27,476 nt of DNA from NCBI GenBank assembly GCA_002189035.1, contig NEEC01000496.1:1-27476 (forward strand), read 5' to 3'. The position numbers and the translations under genes were made by a program. Positions 1 to 13,741 of this stretch are shown here, piece by piece; position 1 is the first letter of the stretch; every line of letters starts with the position of its first letter. The stretch is from Utricularia gibba. Lineage: Eukaryota; Streptophyta; Magnoliopsida; Lamiales; Lentibulariaceae. The notes under the pieces were generated by a model that was not told where the DNA came from, ran no database searches, and saw only the letters and a program-made list of their open reading frames with translations.

Positions 1-3000
1 GGACCAAGTTCCCAGCGAGACTGGCCGCCACAAAACGAGAAGCTGTTCCTTGAAAAACCATGTAGAGCCCCCAAAACTGAACGTTAATAAATACATCACT
101 TTATTTTCCGAGTACAACTAACTCTCGGCGCAAGCCAAACCTGACCTTTGTCCCGTTCTAGGTGCACCCCAAGACCGCCTCCTCAAGTATAAAGTAAGTT
201 GTTGAAAAAATCATGTGGGGTGCACGTGATATCGTAATTTAAAAAGGCATCATTTTCTTTAATCGATTTCCATCCGGTTGACCTCATGAGCCATACAGAA
301 TCGGGGTCAAGGACCAAGTTCCCAGCGAGACTGGCCGCCACAAAACGAGAAGCTGTTCCTTGAAAAACCATGTAGCAGCCCCCAAAAACTGAACGTTAAT
401 AAATACATCACTTTATTTTCCGAGCTACAACTAACTCTCGGCGCAAGCCAAACCTGACCTTTGTCCCGTTCTAGGTGCACCCCAAGACCGCCTCCTCAAG
501 TATAAAGTAAGTTGTTGAAAAATCATGTGGGTGCACGTGATATCGTAATTTAAACAAAGGCATCATTTTCTTTAATCGATTTCCATCCGGTTGACCTCAT
601 GAGCATACATAATCGGGGTCAAGGACCAAGTTCCCAGCGAGACTGGCCGCCACAAAACGAGAAGCTGTTCCTTGAAAAACCATGTAGGCAGCCCCCAAAA
701 ACTGAACGTTAATAAATACATCACTTTATTTTCCGAGCTACAACTAACTCTCGGCGCAAGCCAAACCTGACCTTTGTCCCGTTCTAGGTGCACCCAAGAC
801 CGCCTCCTCAAGTATAAAGTAAGTTGTTGAAAAAATCATGTGGGGTGCACGTGATATCGTAATTTAAACAAAGGCATCATTTTTTTAATCAATTTGCATC
901 CGGTTGACCTCATGAGCAATACATAATCGGGGTCAAGGACCAAGTTCCCAGCGAGACTGGCCGCCACAAAACGAGAAGCTGTTCCTTGAAAAACCATGTA
1001 GGCAGCCCCCAAAACTGAACGTTAATAAATACATCACTTTATTTTCCGAGCTACAACTAACTCTCGGCGCAAGCCAAACCTGACCTTTGTCCCGTTCTAG
1101 GTGCACCCCAAGACCGCCTCCTCAAGTATAAAGTAAGTTGTTGAAAAAATCATGTGGGGTGCACGTGATATCGTAATTTAAACAAAGGCATCATTTTTTT
1201 AATCGATTTGCATCCGGTTGACCTCATGAGCATACAGAATCGGGGTCAAGGACCAAGTTCCCAGCGAGACTGGCCCACAAAACGAGAAGCTGTTCCTTGA
1301 AAAACCATGTAGGCAGCCCCGAAAACTGAACGTTAATAAATACATCACTTTATTTGCCGAGTTACAACTAACTCTCGGCGCAAGCCAAACCTGACCTTTG
1401 TCCCGTTCTAGGTGCACCCCAAGACCGCCTCCTCAAGTATAAAGTAAGTTGTTGAAAAAATCATGTGGGGTGCACGTGATATCGTAATTTAAAGAAAGGC
1501 ATCATTTTCTTTAATCGATTTCCATCCGGTTGACCTCATGAGCCATACAGAATCGGGGTCAAGGACCAAGTTCCCAGCGAGACTGGCCGCCACAAAACGA
1601 GAAGCTGTTCCTTGAAAAACCATGTAGGCAGCCCCAAAAACTGAACGTTAATAAATACATCACTTTATTTGCCGCAACTAACTCTCGGCGCAAGCCAAAC
1701 CTGACCTTTGTCCCGTTCTAGGTGCACCCAAGACCGCCTCCTCAAGTATAAAGCAAGTTGTTGAAAAAATCATGTGGGGTGCACGTGATATCGTAATTTA
1801 AAGAAAGGCATCATTTTCTTTAATCGATTTCCATCCGGTTGACCTCATGAGCCATACAGAATCGGGGTCAAGGACCAAGTTCCCAGCGAGACTGGCCGCC
1901 ACAAAACGAGAAGCTGTTCCTTGAAAAACCATGTAGGCAGCCCCCAAAAACTGAACGTTAATAAATACATCACTTTATTTTCCGAGCTACAACTAACTCT
2001 CGGCGCAAGCCAAACCTGACCTTTGTCCCGTTCTAGGTGCACCCCAAGACCGCCTCCAAGTATAAAGCAAGTTGTTGAAAAAATCATGTGGGGTGCACGT
2101 GATATCGTAATTTAAACAAAGGCATCATTTTCTTTAATCGATTTCCATCCGGTTGACCTCATGAGCCATACAGAATCGGGGTCAAGGACCAAGTTCCCAG
2201 CGAGACTGGCCGCCACAAAACGAGAAGCTGTTCCTTGAAAAACCATGTAGGCAGCCCCCAAAAACTGAACGTTAATAAATACATCACTTTATTTTCCGAG
2301 CTACAACTAACTCTCGGCGCAAGCCAAACCTGACCTTTGTCCCGTTCTAGGTGCACCCCAAGACCGCCTCCTCAAGTATAAAGTAAGTTGTTGAAAAAAT
2401 CATGTGGGGTGCACGTGATATCGTAATTTAAACAAAGGCATCATTTTCTTTAATCGATTTGCATCCGGTTGACCTCATGAGCCATACAGAATCGGGGTCA
2501 AGGACCAAGTTCCCAGCGAGACTGGCCGCCACAAAACGAGAAGCTGTTCCTTGAAAAACCATGTAGGCAGCCCCCAAAACTGAACGTTAATAAATACATC
2601 ACTTTTTTTCCGAGCTACAACTAACTCTCGGCGCAAGCCAAACCTGACCTTTGTCCCGTTCTAGGTGCACCCCAAGACCGCCTCCTCAAGTATAAAGTAA
2701 GTTGTTGAAAAAATCATGTGGGGTGCACGTGATATCGTAATTTAAACAAAGGCATCATTTTTTTAATCGATTTGCATCCGGTTGACCTCATGAGCCATAC
2801 AGAATCGGGTCAAGGACCAAGTTCCCAGCGAGACTGGCCGCCACAAAACGAGAAGCTGTTCCTTGAAAAACCATGTAGGCAGCCCCCAAAACTGAACGTT
2901 AATAAATACATCACTTTATTTTCCGAGCTACAACTAACTCTCGGCAAGCCAAACCTGACCTTTGTCCCGTTCTAGGTGCACCCCAAGACCGCCTCCTCAA

Positions 3001-4371
3001 GTATAAAGTAAGTTGTTGAAAAAATCATGTGGGTGCACGTGATATCGTAATTTAAACAAAGGCATCATTTTTTTAATCGATTTGCATCCGGTTGACCTCA
3101 TGAGCATACAGAATCGGGGTCAAGGACCAAGTTCCCAGCGAGACTGGCCGCCACAAAACGAGAAGCTGTTCCTTGAAAAACCATGTAGGCAGCCCCCAAA
3201 AACTGAACGTTAATAAATACATCACTTTATTTGCCGAGCTACAACTAACTCTCGGCGCAAGCCAAACCTGACCTTTGTCCCGTTCTAGGTGCACCCAAAG
3301 ACCGCCTCCTCAAGTATAAAGTAAGTTGTTGAAAAATCATGTGGGTGCACGTGATATCGTAATTTAAACAAAGGCATCATTTTTTTAATCATTTGCATCC
3401 GGTTGACCTCATGAGCATACATAATCGGGGTCAAGGACCAAGTTCCCAGCGAGACTGGCCGCCACAAAACGAGAAGCTGTTCCTTGAAAAACCATGTAGG
3501 CAGCCCCCAAAACTGAACGTTAATAAATACATCACTTTATTTTCCGAGCTACAACTAACTCTCGGCGCAAGCCAAACCTGACCTTTGTCCCGTTCTAGGT
3601 GCACCCCAAGACCGCCTCCTCAAGTATAAAGTAAGTTGTTGAAAAAATCATGTGGGGTGCACGTGATATCGTAATTTAAACAAAGGCATCATTTTTTAAA
3701 TCGATTTCCATCCGGTTGACCTCATGAGCATACAGAATCGGGGTCAAGGACCAAGTTCCCAGCGAGACTGGCCGCCACAAAACGAGAAGCTGTTCCTTGA
3801 AAAACCATGTAGGCAGCCCCCAAAACTGAACGTTAATAAATACATCACTTTATTTTCCGAGCTACAACTAACTCTCGGCGCAAGCCAAACCTGACCTTTG
3901 TCCCGTTCTAGGTGCACCCCAAGACCGCCTCCTCAAGTATAAAGTAAGTTGTTGAAAAATCATGTGGGTGCACGTGATATCGTAATTTAAACAAAGGCAT
4001 CATTTTTTTTAATCGATTTCCATCCGGTTGACCTCATGAGCCATACAAAATCGGGGTCAAGGACCAAGTTCCCAGCGAGACTGGCCGCCACAAAACGAGA
4101 AGCTGTTCCTTGAAAAACCATGTAGGCAGCCCCCAAAAACTGAACGTTAATAAATATCACTTTATTTTCCGAGCTACAACTAACTCTCGGCGCAAGCCAA
4201 ACCTGACCTTTGTCCCGTTCAGGTGCACCCCAAGACCGCCTCCTCAAGTATAAAGTAAGTTGTTGAAAAAATCATGTGGGTGCACGTGATATCGTAATTT
4301 AAACAAAGGCATCATTTTTTTAATCGATTTGCATCCGGTTGACCTCATGAGCCATACATAATCGGGGTCAA

Positions 4372-4639
4372 GGACCAAGTTCCCAGCGAGACTGGCCGCC
4401 ACAAAACGAGAAGCTGTTCCTTGAAAAACCATGTACCCCCAAAAAATTATTTTCTACTCGGCGCAAGCCAAACCTGACCTTGTCCCGTTCTAGGTGCACC
4501 CAAGACCGCCTCAAGTATAAAGTAAGTTGTTGAAAAAATCATGTGGGGTGCACGTGATATCGTAATTTAAACAAAGGCATCATTTTTTTAATCGATTTGC
4601 ATCCGGTTGACCTCATGAGCCATACAGAATCGGGGTCAA
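4372..4639 (+). repeat. Copy 15, strongly deleted monomer (268 bp)
   Basis: This is the shortest monomer, about 46 bp below modal length. Between 4432 and 4462 the sequence jumps from 'catgta' through ccccc, an A-run and 'ttattttc' to 'tactcgg'. It loses ggcag, most of the AATAAA/TTTATT inverted repeat and most of the CCGAG/CTCGG inverted repeat. A smaller loss occurs near 4509 (ccgcctcaag). The rest of the copy is normal. Several separate gaps in a short stretch suggest either a hairpin-prone segment or a poor-quality read or consensus patch. Confidence 0.85.
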
Positions 4640-7434
4640 GGACCAAGTTCCCAGCGAGACTGGCCGCCACAAACGAAAGCTGTTCCTTGAAAAACCATGT
4701 AGGCAGCCCCCAAAACTGAACGTTAATAAATACATCACTTTATTTTCCGAGCTACAACTAACTCTCGGCGCAAGCCAAACCTGACCTTTGTCCCGTTCTA
4801 GGTGCACCCCAAGACCGCCTCCTCAAGTATAAAGCAAGTTGTTGAAAAAATCATGTGGGGTGCACGTGATATCGTAATTTAAAGAAAGGCATCATTTTCT
4901 TTAATCGATTTCCATCCGGTTGACCTCATGAGCCATACAGAATCGGGGTCAAGGACCAAGTTCCCAGCGAGACTGGCCGCACAAAACGAGAAGCTGTTCT
5001 TGAAAAACCATGTAGGCAGCCCCCAAAACTGAACGTTAATAAATACATCACTTTATTTTCCGAGCTACAACTAACTCTCGGCGCAAGCCAAACCTGACCT
5101 TTGTCCCGTTCTAGGTGCACCCCAAGACCGCCTCCTCAAGTATAAAGTAAGTTGTTGAAAAAATCATGTGGGGTGCACGTGATATCGTAATTTAAACAAA
5201 GGCATCATTTTCTTTAATCGATTTCCATCCGGTTGACCTCATGAGCCATACAGAATCGGGACCAAGTTCCCAGCGAGACTGGCCGCCACAAAACGAGAAG
5301 CTGTTCCTTGAAAAACCATGTAGGCAGCCCCAAAAACTGAACGTTAATAAATACATCACTTTATTTTCCGAGCTACAACTAACTCTCGGCGCAAGCCAAA
5401 CCTGACCTTTGTCCCGTTCTAGGTGCACCCCAAGACCGCCTCCTCAAGTATAAAGTAAGTTGTTGAAAAAATGTGGGTGCACGTGATATCGTAATTTAAA
5501 CAAGGCATCATTTTTTTAATCGATTTCCATCCGTTGACCTCATGAGCATACATAATCGGGGTCAAGGACCAAGTTCCCAGCGAGACTGGCCGCCACAAAA
5601 CGAGAAGCTGTTCCTTGAAAAACCATGTAGGCAGCCCCCAAAAACTGAACGTTAATAAATACATCACTTTATTTTCCGAGCTACAACTAACTCTCGGCGC
5701 AAGCCAAACCTGACCTTTGTCCCGTTCTAGGTGCACCCCAAGACCGCCTCCTCAAGTATAAAGTAAGTTGTTGAAAAAATCATGTGGGGTGCACGTGATA
5801 TCGTAATTTAAACAAAGGCATCATTTTTTTTAATCGATTTGCATCCGGTTGACCTCATGAGCCATACATAATCGGGGTCAAGGACCAAGTTCCCAGCGAG
5901 ACTGGCCGCCACAAAACGAGAAGCTGTTCCTTGAAAAACCATGTAGGCAGCCCCCAAAACTGAACGTTAATAAATACATCACTTTATTTTCCGAGCTACA
6001 ACTAACTCTCGCAAGCCAAACCTGACCTTTGTCCCGTTCTAGGTGCACCCCAAGACCGCCTCCTCAAGTATAAAGTAAGTTGTTGAAAAAATCATGTGGG
6101 GTGCACGTGATATCGTAATTTAAACAAAGGCATCATTTTTTTAATCAATTTGCATCCGGTTGACCTCATGAGCCATACATAATCGGGTCAAGGACCAAGT
6201 TCCCAGCGAGACTGGCCGCCACAAAACGAGAAGCTGTTCCTTGAAAAACCATGTAGGCAGCCCCCAAAAACTGAACGTTAATAAATACATCACTTTATTT
6301 CCGAGCTACAACTAACTCTCGGCGCAAGCCAAACCTGACCTTTGTCCCGTTCTAGGTGCACCCCAAGACCGCCTCCTCAAGTATAAAGTAAGTTGTTGAA
6401 AAAATCATGTGGGGTGCACGTGATATCGTAATTTAAAAAAGGCATCATTTTCTTTTAATCGATTTCCATCCGGTTGACCTCATGAGCCATACAGAATCGG
6501 GGTCGGACCAAGTTCCCAGCGAGACTGGCCGCCACAAAACGAGAAGCTGTTCCTTGAAAAACCATGTAGGCAGCCCCCAAAACTGAACGTTAATAATACA
6601 TCACTTTATTTGCCGAGCTACAACTAACTCTCGGCGCAAGCCAAACCTGACCTTTGTCCCGTTCTAGGTGCACCCAAGACCGCCTCCTCAAGTATAAAGT
6701 AAGTTGTTGAAAAAATCATGTGGGTGCACGTGATATCGTAATTTAAACAAAGGCATTTTTTTTTAATCGATTTGCATCCGGTTGACCTCATGAGCAATAC
6801 ATAATCGGGGTCAAGGACCAAGTTCCCAGCGAGACTGGCCGCCACAAAACGAGAAGCTGTTCCTTGAAAAACCATGTAGGCAGCCCCCAAAACTGAACGT
6901 TAATAATACATCACTTTATTTTCCGAGCTACAACTAACTCTCGGCGCAAGCCAAACCTGACCTTTGTCCCGTTCTAGGTGCACCCCAAGACCGCCTCCTC
7001 AAGTATAAAGCAAGTTGTTGAAAAAATCATGTGGGGTGCACGTGATATCGTAATTTAAACAAAGGCATCATTTTTTTTAATCAATTTGCATCCGGTTGAC
7101 CTCATGAGCCATACATAATCGGGGTCAAGGACCAAGTTCCCAGCGAGACTGGCCGCACAAAACGAGAAGCTGTTCCTTGAAAAACCATGTAGGCAGCCCC
7201 CAAAAACTGAACGTTAATAAATACATCACTTTATTTGCCGAGCTACAACTAACTCTCGGCGCAAGCCAAACCTGACCTTTGTCCCGTTCTAGGTGCACCC
7301 CAAGACCGCCTCCTCAAGTATAAAGTAAGTTGTTGAAAAAATCATGTGGGGTGCACGTGATATCGTAATTTAAAAAGGCATCATTTTTTTAATCGATTTG
7401 CATCCGGTTGACCTCATGAGCATACAGAATCGGG

Positions 7435-7725
7435 GGACCAAGTTCCCAGCGAGACTGGCCGCCACAAAACGAGAAGCTGTTCCTTGAAAAACCATGTAGG
7501 CAGCCCCCAAAACTGAACGTTAATAAATACATCACTTTATTTGCCGAGCTACAACTAACTCTCGGCGCAAGCCAAACTGACCTTTGTCCCGTTCTAGGTG
7601 CACCCAAGACCGCCTCCTCAAGTATAAAGTAAGTTGTTGAAAAAATCATGTGGGTGCACGTGATATCGTAATTTAATTCATCCGATTTGCATCCGGTTGA
7701 CCTCATGAGCAATACACGGGGTCAA
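7435..7725 (+). repeat. Copy 25, deletion at the T-run (291 bp)
   Basis: Near 7675 the sequence passes from 'cgtaattta' almost directly to 'attcatccgatttg', losing caaagg, most of catcat and the T-run. Further on, 'aatacacgggg' (near 7711-7720) lacks the bases that normally lie between 'ataca' and 'cgggg'. The copy also carries T109G. The neighbouring monomers are normal, so this is a local lesion, real or technical. Confidence 0.8.
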
Positions 7726-10700
7726 GGACCAAGTTCCCAGCGAGACTGGCCGCCACAAAACGAGAAGCTGTTCCTTGAAAAACCATGTAGGCAGCCCCCA
7801 AAACTGAACGTTAATAAATACATCACTTTATTTTCCGAGCTACAACTAACTCTCGCAAGCCAAACCTGACCTTTGTCCCGTTCTAGGTGCACCCAAGACC
7901 GCCTCCTCAAGTATAAAGTAAGTTGTTGAAAAAATCATGTGGGGTGCACGTGATATCGTAATTTAAACAAAGGCATCATTTTTTTAATCGATTTGCATCC
8001 GGTTGACCTCATGAGCAATACATAATCGGGTCAAGGACCAAGTTCCCAGCGAGACTGGCCGCCACAAAACGAGAAGCTGTTCCTTGAAAAACCATGTAGG
8101 CAGCCCCCAAAAACTGAACGTTAATAAATACATCACTTTATTTTCCGAGTTACAACTAACTCTCGGCGCAAGCCAAACCTGACCTTTGTCCCGTTCAGGT
8201 GCACCCCAAGACCGCCTCCTCAAGTATAAAGCAAGTTGTTGAAAAAATCATGTGGGGTGCACGTGATATCGTAATTTAAAAAAGGCATCATTTTTTTAAT
8301 CGATTTCCATCCGGTTGACCTCATGAGCCATATCGGGCACCAAGTTCCCAGCGAGACTGGCCGCCACAAAACGAGAAGCTGTTCCTTGAAAAACCATGTA
8401 GGCAGCCCCCAAAACTGAACGTTAATAAATACATCACTTTATTTGAGCTACAACTAACTCTCGGCGCAAGCCAAACCTGACCTTTGTCCCGTTCTAGGTG
8501 CACCCCAAGACCGCCTCCTCAAGTATAAAGTAAGTTGTTGAAAAAATCATGTGGGGTGCACGTGATATCGTAATTTAAACAAGGCATCATTTTCTTTAAT
8601 CGATTTGCATCCGGTTGACCTCATGAGCATACAAATCGGGGTCAAGGACCAAGTTCCCAGCGAGACTGGCCGCCACAAAACGAGAAGCTGTTCCTTGAAA
8701 AACCATGTAGGCAGCCCCCAAAAACTGAACGTTAATAAATACATCACTTTATTTTCCGAGCTACAACTAACTCTCGCGCAAGCCAAACCTGACCTTTGTC
8801 CCGTTCTAGGTGCACCCCAAGACCGCCTCCTCAAGTATAAAGTAAGTTGTTGAAAAAATCATGTGGGGTGCACGTGATATCGTAATTTAAACAAAGGCAT
8901 CATTTTTTTAATCAATTTGCATCCGGTTGACCTCATGAGCAATACAGAATCGGGTCAAGGACCAAGTTCCCAGCGAGACTGGCCGCCACAAAACGAGAAG
9001 CTGTTCCTTGAAAAACCATGTAGGCAGCCCCCAAAAACTGAACGTTAATAAATACATCACTTTATTTTCCGAGCTACAACTAACTCTCGCGCAAGCCAAA
9101 CCTGACCTTTGTCCCGTTCTAGGTGCACCCCAAGACCGCCTCCTCAAGTATAAAGTAAGTTGTTGAAAAAATCATGTGGGGTGCACGTGATATCGTAATT
9201 TAAAAAGGCATCATTTTTTTTAATCAATTTGCATCCGGTTGACCTCATGAGCAATACAAATCGGGTCAAGGACCAAGTTCCCAGCGAGACTGGCCGCCAC
9301 AAAACGAGAAGCTGTTCCTTGAAAAACCATGTAGGCAGCCCCCAAAAACTGAACGTTAATAAATACATCACTTTATTTGCCGAGCTACAACTAACTCTCG
9401 GCAAGCCAAACCTGACCTTTGTCCCGTTCTAGGTGCACCCCAAGACCGCCTCCAAAGTATAAAGTAAGTTGTTGAAAAAATCATGTGGGGTGCACGTGAT
9501 ATCGTAATTTAAAAAAAGGCATCATTTTTTTAATCGATTTCCATCCGGTTGACCTCATGAGCCATACAGAATCGGGGGGGACCAAGTTCCCAGCGAGACT
9601 GGCCGCCACAAAACGAGAAGCTGTTCCTTGAAAAACCATGTAGGCAGCCCCCAAAAACTGAACGTTAATAAATACATCACTTTATTTTCCGAGCTACAAC
9701 TAACTCTCGGCGCAAGCCAAACCTGACCTTTGTCCCGTTCTAGGTGCACCCCAAGACCGCCTCCAAAGTATAAAGCAAGTTGTTGAAAAAATCATGTGGG
9801 GTGCACGTGATATCGTAATTTAAAGAAAGGCATCATTTTCTTTAATCGATTTCCATCCGGTTGACCTCATGAGCCATACAGAATCGGGGTCAAGGACCAA
9901 GTTCCCAGCGAGACTGGCCGCCACAAAACGAGAAGCTGTTCCTTGAAAAACCATGTAGGCAGCCCCCAAAAACTGAACGTTAATAAATACATCACTTTAT
10001 TTGCCGAGCTACAACTAACTCTCGGCGCAAGCCAAACCTGACCTTTGTCCCGTTCTAGGTGCACCCCAAGACCGCCTCCTCAAGTATAAAGTAAGTTGTT
10101 GAAAAAATCATGTGGGGTGCACGTGATATCGTAATTTAAACAAAGCATCATTTTTTTTAATCAATTTGCATCCGGTTGACCTCATGAGCAATACATAATC
10201 GGGTCAAGGACCAAGTTCCCAGCGAGACTGGCCGCCACAAAACGAGAAGCTGTTCCTTGAAAAACCATGTAGGCAGCCCCCAAAACTGAACGTTAATAAA
10301 TACATCACTTTATTTTCCGAGCTACAACTAACTCTCGGCGCAAGCCAAACCTGACCTTTGTCCGTTCTAGGTGCACCCCAAGACCGCCTCCTCAAGTATA
10401 AAGCAAGTTGTTGAAAAAATCATGTGGGGTGCACGTGATATCGTAATTTAAAAAAGGCATCATTTTCTTTAATCGATTTGCATCCGGTTGACCTCATGAG
10501 CCATACAGAATCGGGGTCAAGGACCAAGTTCCCAGCGAGACTGGCCGCCACAAAACGAGAAGCTGTTCCTTGAAAAACCATGTAGGCAGCCCCCAAAACT
10601 GAACGTTAATAAATACATCACTTTATTTTCCGAGCTACAACTAACTCTCGCGCAAGCCAAACCTGACCTTTGTCCCGTTCTAGGTGCACCCAAGACCGCC

Positions 10701-10831
10701 TCCTCAAGTATAAAGTAAGTTGTTGAAAAATCATGTGGGGTGCACGTGATATCGTAATTTAAACAAAGGCATCATTTTCTTTAATCGATTTGCATCCGGT
10801 TGACCTCATGAGCATACAGAATCGGGGTCAA

Positions 10832-11140
10832 GGACCAAGTTCCCAGCGAGACTGGCCGCCAAAAACGAGAAGCTGTTCCTTGAAAACCATGTAGGCAGCC
10901 CCCAAAACTGAACGTTAATAAATACATCACTTTATTTTCCGAGCTACAACTAACTCTCGCAAGCCAAACCTGACCTTTGTCCCGTTCCAGGTGCACCCCA
11001 AGACCGCCTCCTCAAGTATAAAGCAAGTTGTTGAAAAAATCATGTGGGGTGCACGTGATATCGTAATTTAAAGAAAGGCATCATTTTCTTTAATCGATTT
11101 CCATCCGGTTGACCTCATGAGCCATACAGAATCGGGGTCA
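10832..11140 (+). repeat. Copy 36, representative of the C198/G247 subfamily
   Basis: This copy carries aaagcaagtt (T198C), taaagaaagg (C247G), TTTTCTTT in the T-run, tttccat (C274), gagccat and acagaat. The same linked set, fully or nearly so, ends the copies at 1563, 4640, 9579, 11764 and 15802. C247G occurs at 11 junctions and at least 8 of these copies also have T198C. Co-occurrence over about 76 bp argues that these are true subfamily markers rather than random sequencing error. Confidence 0.75.
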
Positions 11141-12695
11141 GGACCAAGTTCCCAGCGAGACTGGCCCACAAAACGAGAAGCTGTTCCTTGAAAAACCATG
11201 TAGGCAGCCCCCAAAAACTGAACGTTAATAAATACATCACTTTATTTTCCGAGCTACAACTAACTCTCGGCGCAAGCCAAACCTGACCTTTGTCCCGTTC
11301 TAGGTGCACCCCAAGACCGCCTCCTCAAGTATAAAGTAAGTTGTTGAAAAAATCATGTGGGGTGCACGTGATATCGTAATTTAAACAAAGGCATCATTTT
11401 TTAATCGATTTGCATCCGGTTGACCTCATGAGCATACAGAATCGGGGTCAAGGACCAAGTTCCCAGCGAGACTGGCCGCCACAAAACGAGAAGCTGTTCC
11501 TTGAAAAACCATGTAGGCAGCCCCCAAAACTGAACGTTAATAAATACATCACTTTATTTTCCGAGCTACAACTAACTCTCGGCGCAAGCCAAACCTGACC
11601 TTTGTCCCGTTCTAGGTGCACCCCAAGACCGCCTCCTCAAGTATAAAGTAAGTTGTTGAAAAAATCATGTGGGTGCACGTGATATCGTAATTTAAACAAA
11701 GGCATCATTTTTTTTAATCGATTTGCATCCGGTTGACCTCATGAGCCATACAATCGGGGTCAAGGACCAAGTTCCCAGCGAGACTGGCCGCCACAAAACG
11801 AGAAGCTGTTCCTTGAAAAACCATGTAGGCAGCCCCCAAAACTGAACGTTAATAAATACATCACTTTATTTTCCGAGCTACAACTAACTCTCGGCGCAAG
11901 CCAAACCTGACCTTTGTCCGTTCTAGGTGCACCCCAAGACCGCCTCCTCAAGTATAAAGCAAGTTGTTGAAAAAATCATGTGGGGTGCACGTGATATCGT
12001 AATTTAAAGAAAGGCATCATTTTCTTTAATCGATTTCCATCCGGTTGACCTCATGAGCATACAGAATCGGGGTCAAGGACCAAGTTCCCAGCGAGACTGG
12101 CCGCCACAAAACGAGAAGCTGTTCCTTGAAAAACCATGTAGGCAGCCCCCAAAACTGAACGTTAATAAATACATCACTTTATTTTCCGAGCACAACTAAC
12201 TCTCGCGCAAGCCAAACCTGACCTTTGTCCCGTTCTAGGTGCACCCCAAGACCGCCTCCTCAAGTATAAAGTAAGTTGTTGAAAAAATCATGTGGGTGCA
12301 CGTGATATCGTAATTTAAACAAAGGCATCATTTTTTTCATTTGCATCCGGTTGACCTCATGAGCCATACAGAATCGGGGTCAAGGACCAAGTTCCCAGCG
12401 AGACTGGCCGCCACAAAACGAGAAGCTGTTCCTTGAAAAACCATGTAGGCAGCCCCCAAAAAACTGAACGTTAATAATACATCACTTTATTTTCCGAGCT
12501 ACAACTAACTCTCGGCGCAAGCCAAACCTGACCTTTGTCCCGTTCTAGGTGCACCCCAAGACCGCCTCCTCAAGTATAAAGTAAGTTGTTGAAAAAATCA
12601 TGTGGGGTGCACGTGATATCGTAATTTAAACAAGGCATCATTTTTTAATCGATTTGCATCCGGTTGACCTCATGAGCATACAGAATCGGGGTCAA

Positions 12696-12981
12696 GGACC
12701 AAGTTCCCAGCGAGACTGGCCGCCACAAAACGAGAAGCTGTTCCTTGAAAAACCATGTAGGCAGCCCCCAAAACTGAACGTTAATAAATACATCACTTTT
12801 TTCCGAGCTACAACTAACTCTCGCGCAAGCCAAACCTGACCTTTGTCCGTTCTAGGTGCACCAAGACAAGTGTAAAAAAATCATGTGGGGTGCACGTGAT
12901 ATCGTAATTTAAACAAAGGCATCATTTTTTTAATCGATTTGCATCCGGTTGACCTCATGAGCCATACAGAATCGGGGTCAA
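12696..12981 (+). repeat. Copy 42, deletion inside the inverted-repeat spacer (286 bp)
   Basis: Around 12857-12880 the left arm is shortened to gtgcacc and the spacer collapses to aagacaagtgt before the A-run. The copy therefore lacks ccgcctcct, TATAAA and GTAAGT. The right arm tggggtgcac is intact. The same copy has a shortened TTTATTTT (ctttttttcc) and one lost C in tttgtcccg. It is the second-shortest monomer in the window. Confidence 0.85.
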
Positions 12982-13697
12982 GGACCAAGTTCCCAGCGAG
13001 ACTGGCCGCCACAAAACGAGAAGCTGTTCCTTGAAAAACCATGTAGGCAGCCCCCAAAACTGAACGTTAATAAATACATCACTTTATTTTCCGAGCTACA
13101 ACTAACTCTCGGCGCAAGCCAAACCTGACCTTTGTCCCGTTCTAGGTGCACCCCAAGACCGCCTCCTCAAGTATAAAGTAAGTTGTTGAAAAAATCATGT
13201 GGGGTGCACGTGATATCGTAATTTAAACAAAGGCATCATTTTCTTTAATCGATTTCCATCCGGTTGACCTCATGAGCCATACAGAATCGGGGTCAAGGAC
13301 CAAGTTCCAGCGAGACTGGCCGCCACAAAACGAGAAGCTGTTCCTTGAAAAACCATGTAGGCAGCCCCCAAAACTGAACGTTAATAAATACATCACTTTA
13401 TTTTCCGAGCTACAACTAACTCTCGGCGCAAGCCAAACCTGACCTTTGTCCCGTTCTAGGTGCACCCCAAGACCGCCTCCTCAAGTATAAAGTAAGTTGT
13501 TGAAAAAATCATGTGGGGTGCACGTGATATCGTAATTTAAACAAAGGCATCATTTTCTTTAATCGATTTGCATCCGGTTGACCTCATGAGCCATACAGAA
13601 TCGGGGTCAAGGACCAAGTTCCCAGCGAGACTGGCCGCCACAAAACGAGAAGCTGTTCCTTGAAAAACCATGTAGGCAGCCCCCAAAACTGAACGTT

Positions 13698-13717
13698 AAT
13701 AAATACATCACTTTATT
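13698..13717. repeat. Small inverted repeat AATAAA / TTTATT (p88-107)
   Basis: Arms AATAAA (p88-93) and TTTATT (p102-107) are perfect reverse complements separated by 8 bases. The same layout recurs in most copies. Because of the symmetry, the polyadenylation-type hexamer AATAAA is present on both strands. The stem is AT-only and weak, so a stable extruded hairpin is unlikely without supercoiling or transcription. It is lost in copy 15 (4372-4639) and damaged in copy 80 near 24588 and in the copies at 2502, 12696, 25109 and 25423, where TTTATTTT becomes a plain T-run. Confidence 0.7.
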
Positions 13718-13719
13718 TT

Positions 13720-13741
13720 CCGAGCTACAACTAACTCTCGG
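13720..13741. repeat. Small inverted repeat CCGAG / CTCGG (p110-131)
   Basis: Arms CCGAG (p110-114) and CTCGG (p127-131) are perfect 5-bp reverse complements around a 12-base spacer, lying 2 bases from the AATAAA/TTTATT pair. Many copies shorten the right edge: ctcggcgcaag becomes ctcgcgcaag, ctcggcaag, ctcgcaag or ctccgcaag. T109G (tatttgccgag) is a recurrent substitution immediately upstream, seen for example in the copies at 3124, 9894, 14550, 14863 and 21416. Any role is unknown. Confidence 0.65.

Noticed and set aside
1199-1417. Family of 60-107 residue minus-strand reading frames that recur in many copies, with sequence beginning MHLERDKGQV
   Set aside because: They simply reread the repeat. 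314 is not a multiple of 3, the frames end within about one monomer, indels break them without respecting codons, and the protein ends vary from copy to copy. There is no sign of coding constraint.
11410-11598. Plus-strand frames of about 60-82 residues starting MHPVDLMS in many copies
   Set aside because: They overlap the minus-strand frames over the same bases, appear or vanish with one-base indels, and have no recognisable domain. They are chance frames in a repeat.
13631-13650. CENP-B box-like sequence on the minus strand (tcgttttgtggcgg)
   Set aside because: It misses several of the essential positions of TTCGNNNNANNCGGG, so it is not supportable as a CENP-B site.
13681-13720. Histone-type or intrinsic transcription terminator at the AATAAA/TTTATT and CCGAG/CTCGG hairpins
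   Set aside because: The stems are only 5-6 bp, one is AT-only, and no U-run follows the GC stem. There is no gene upstream to terminate.
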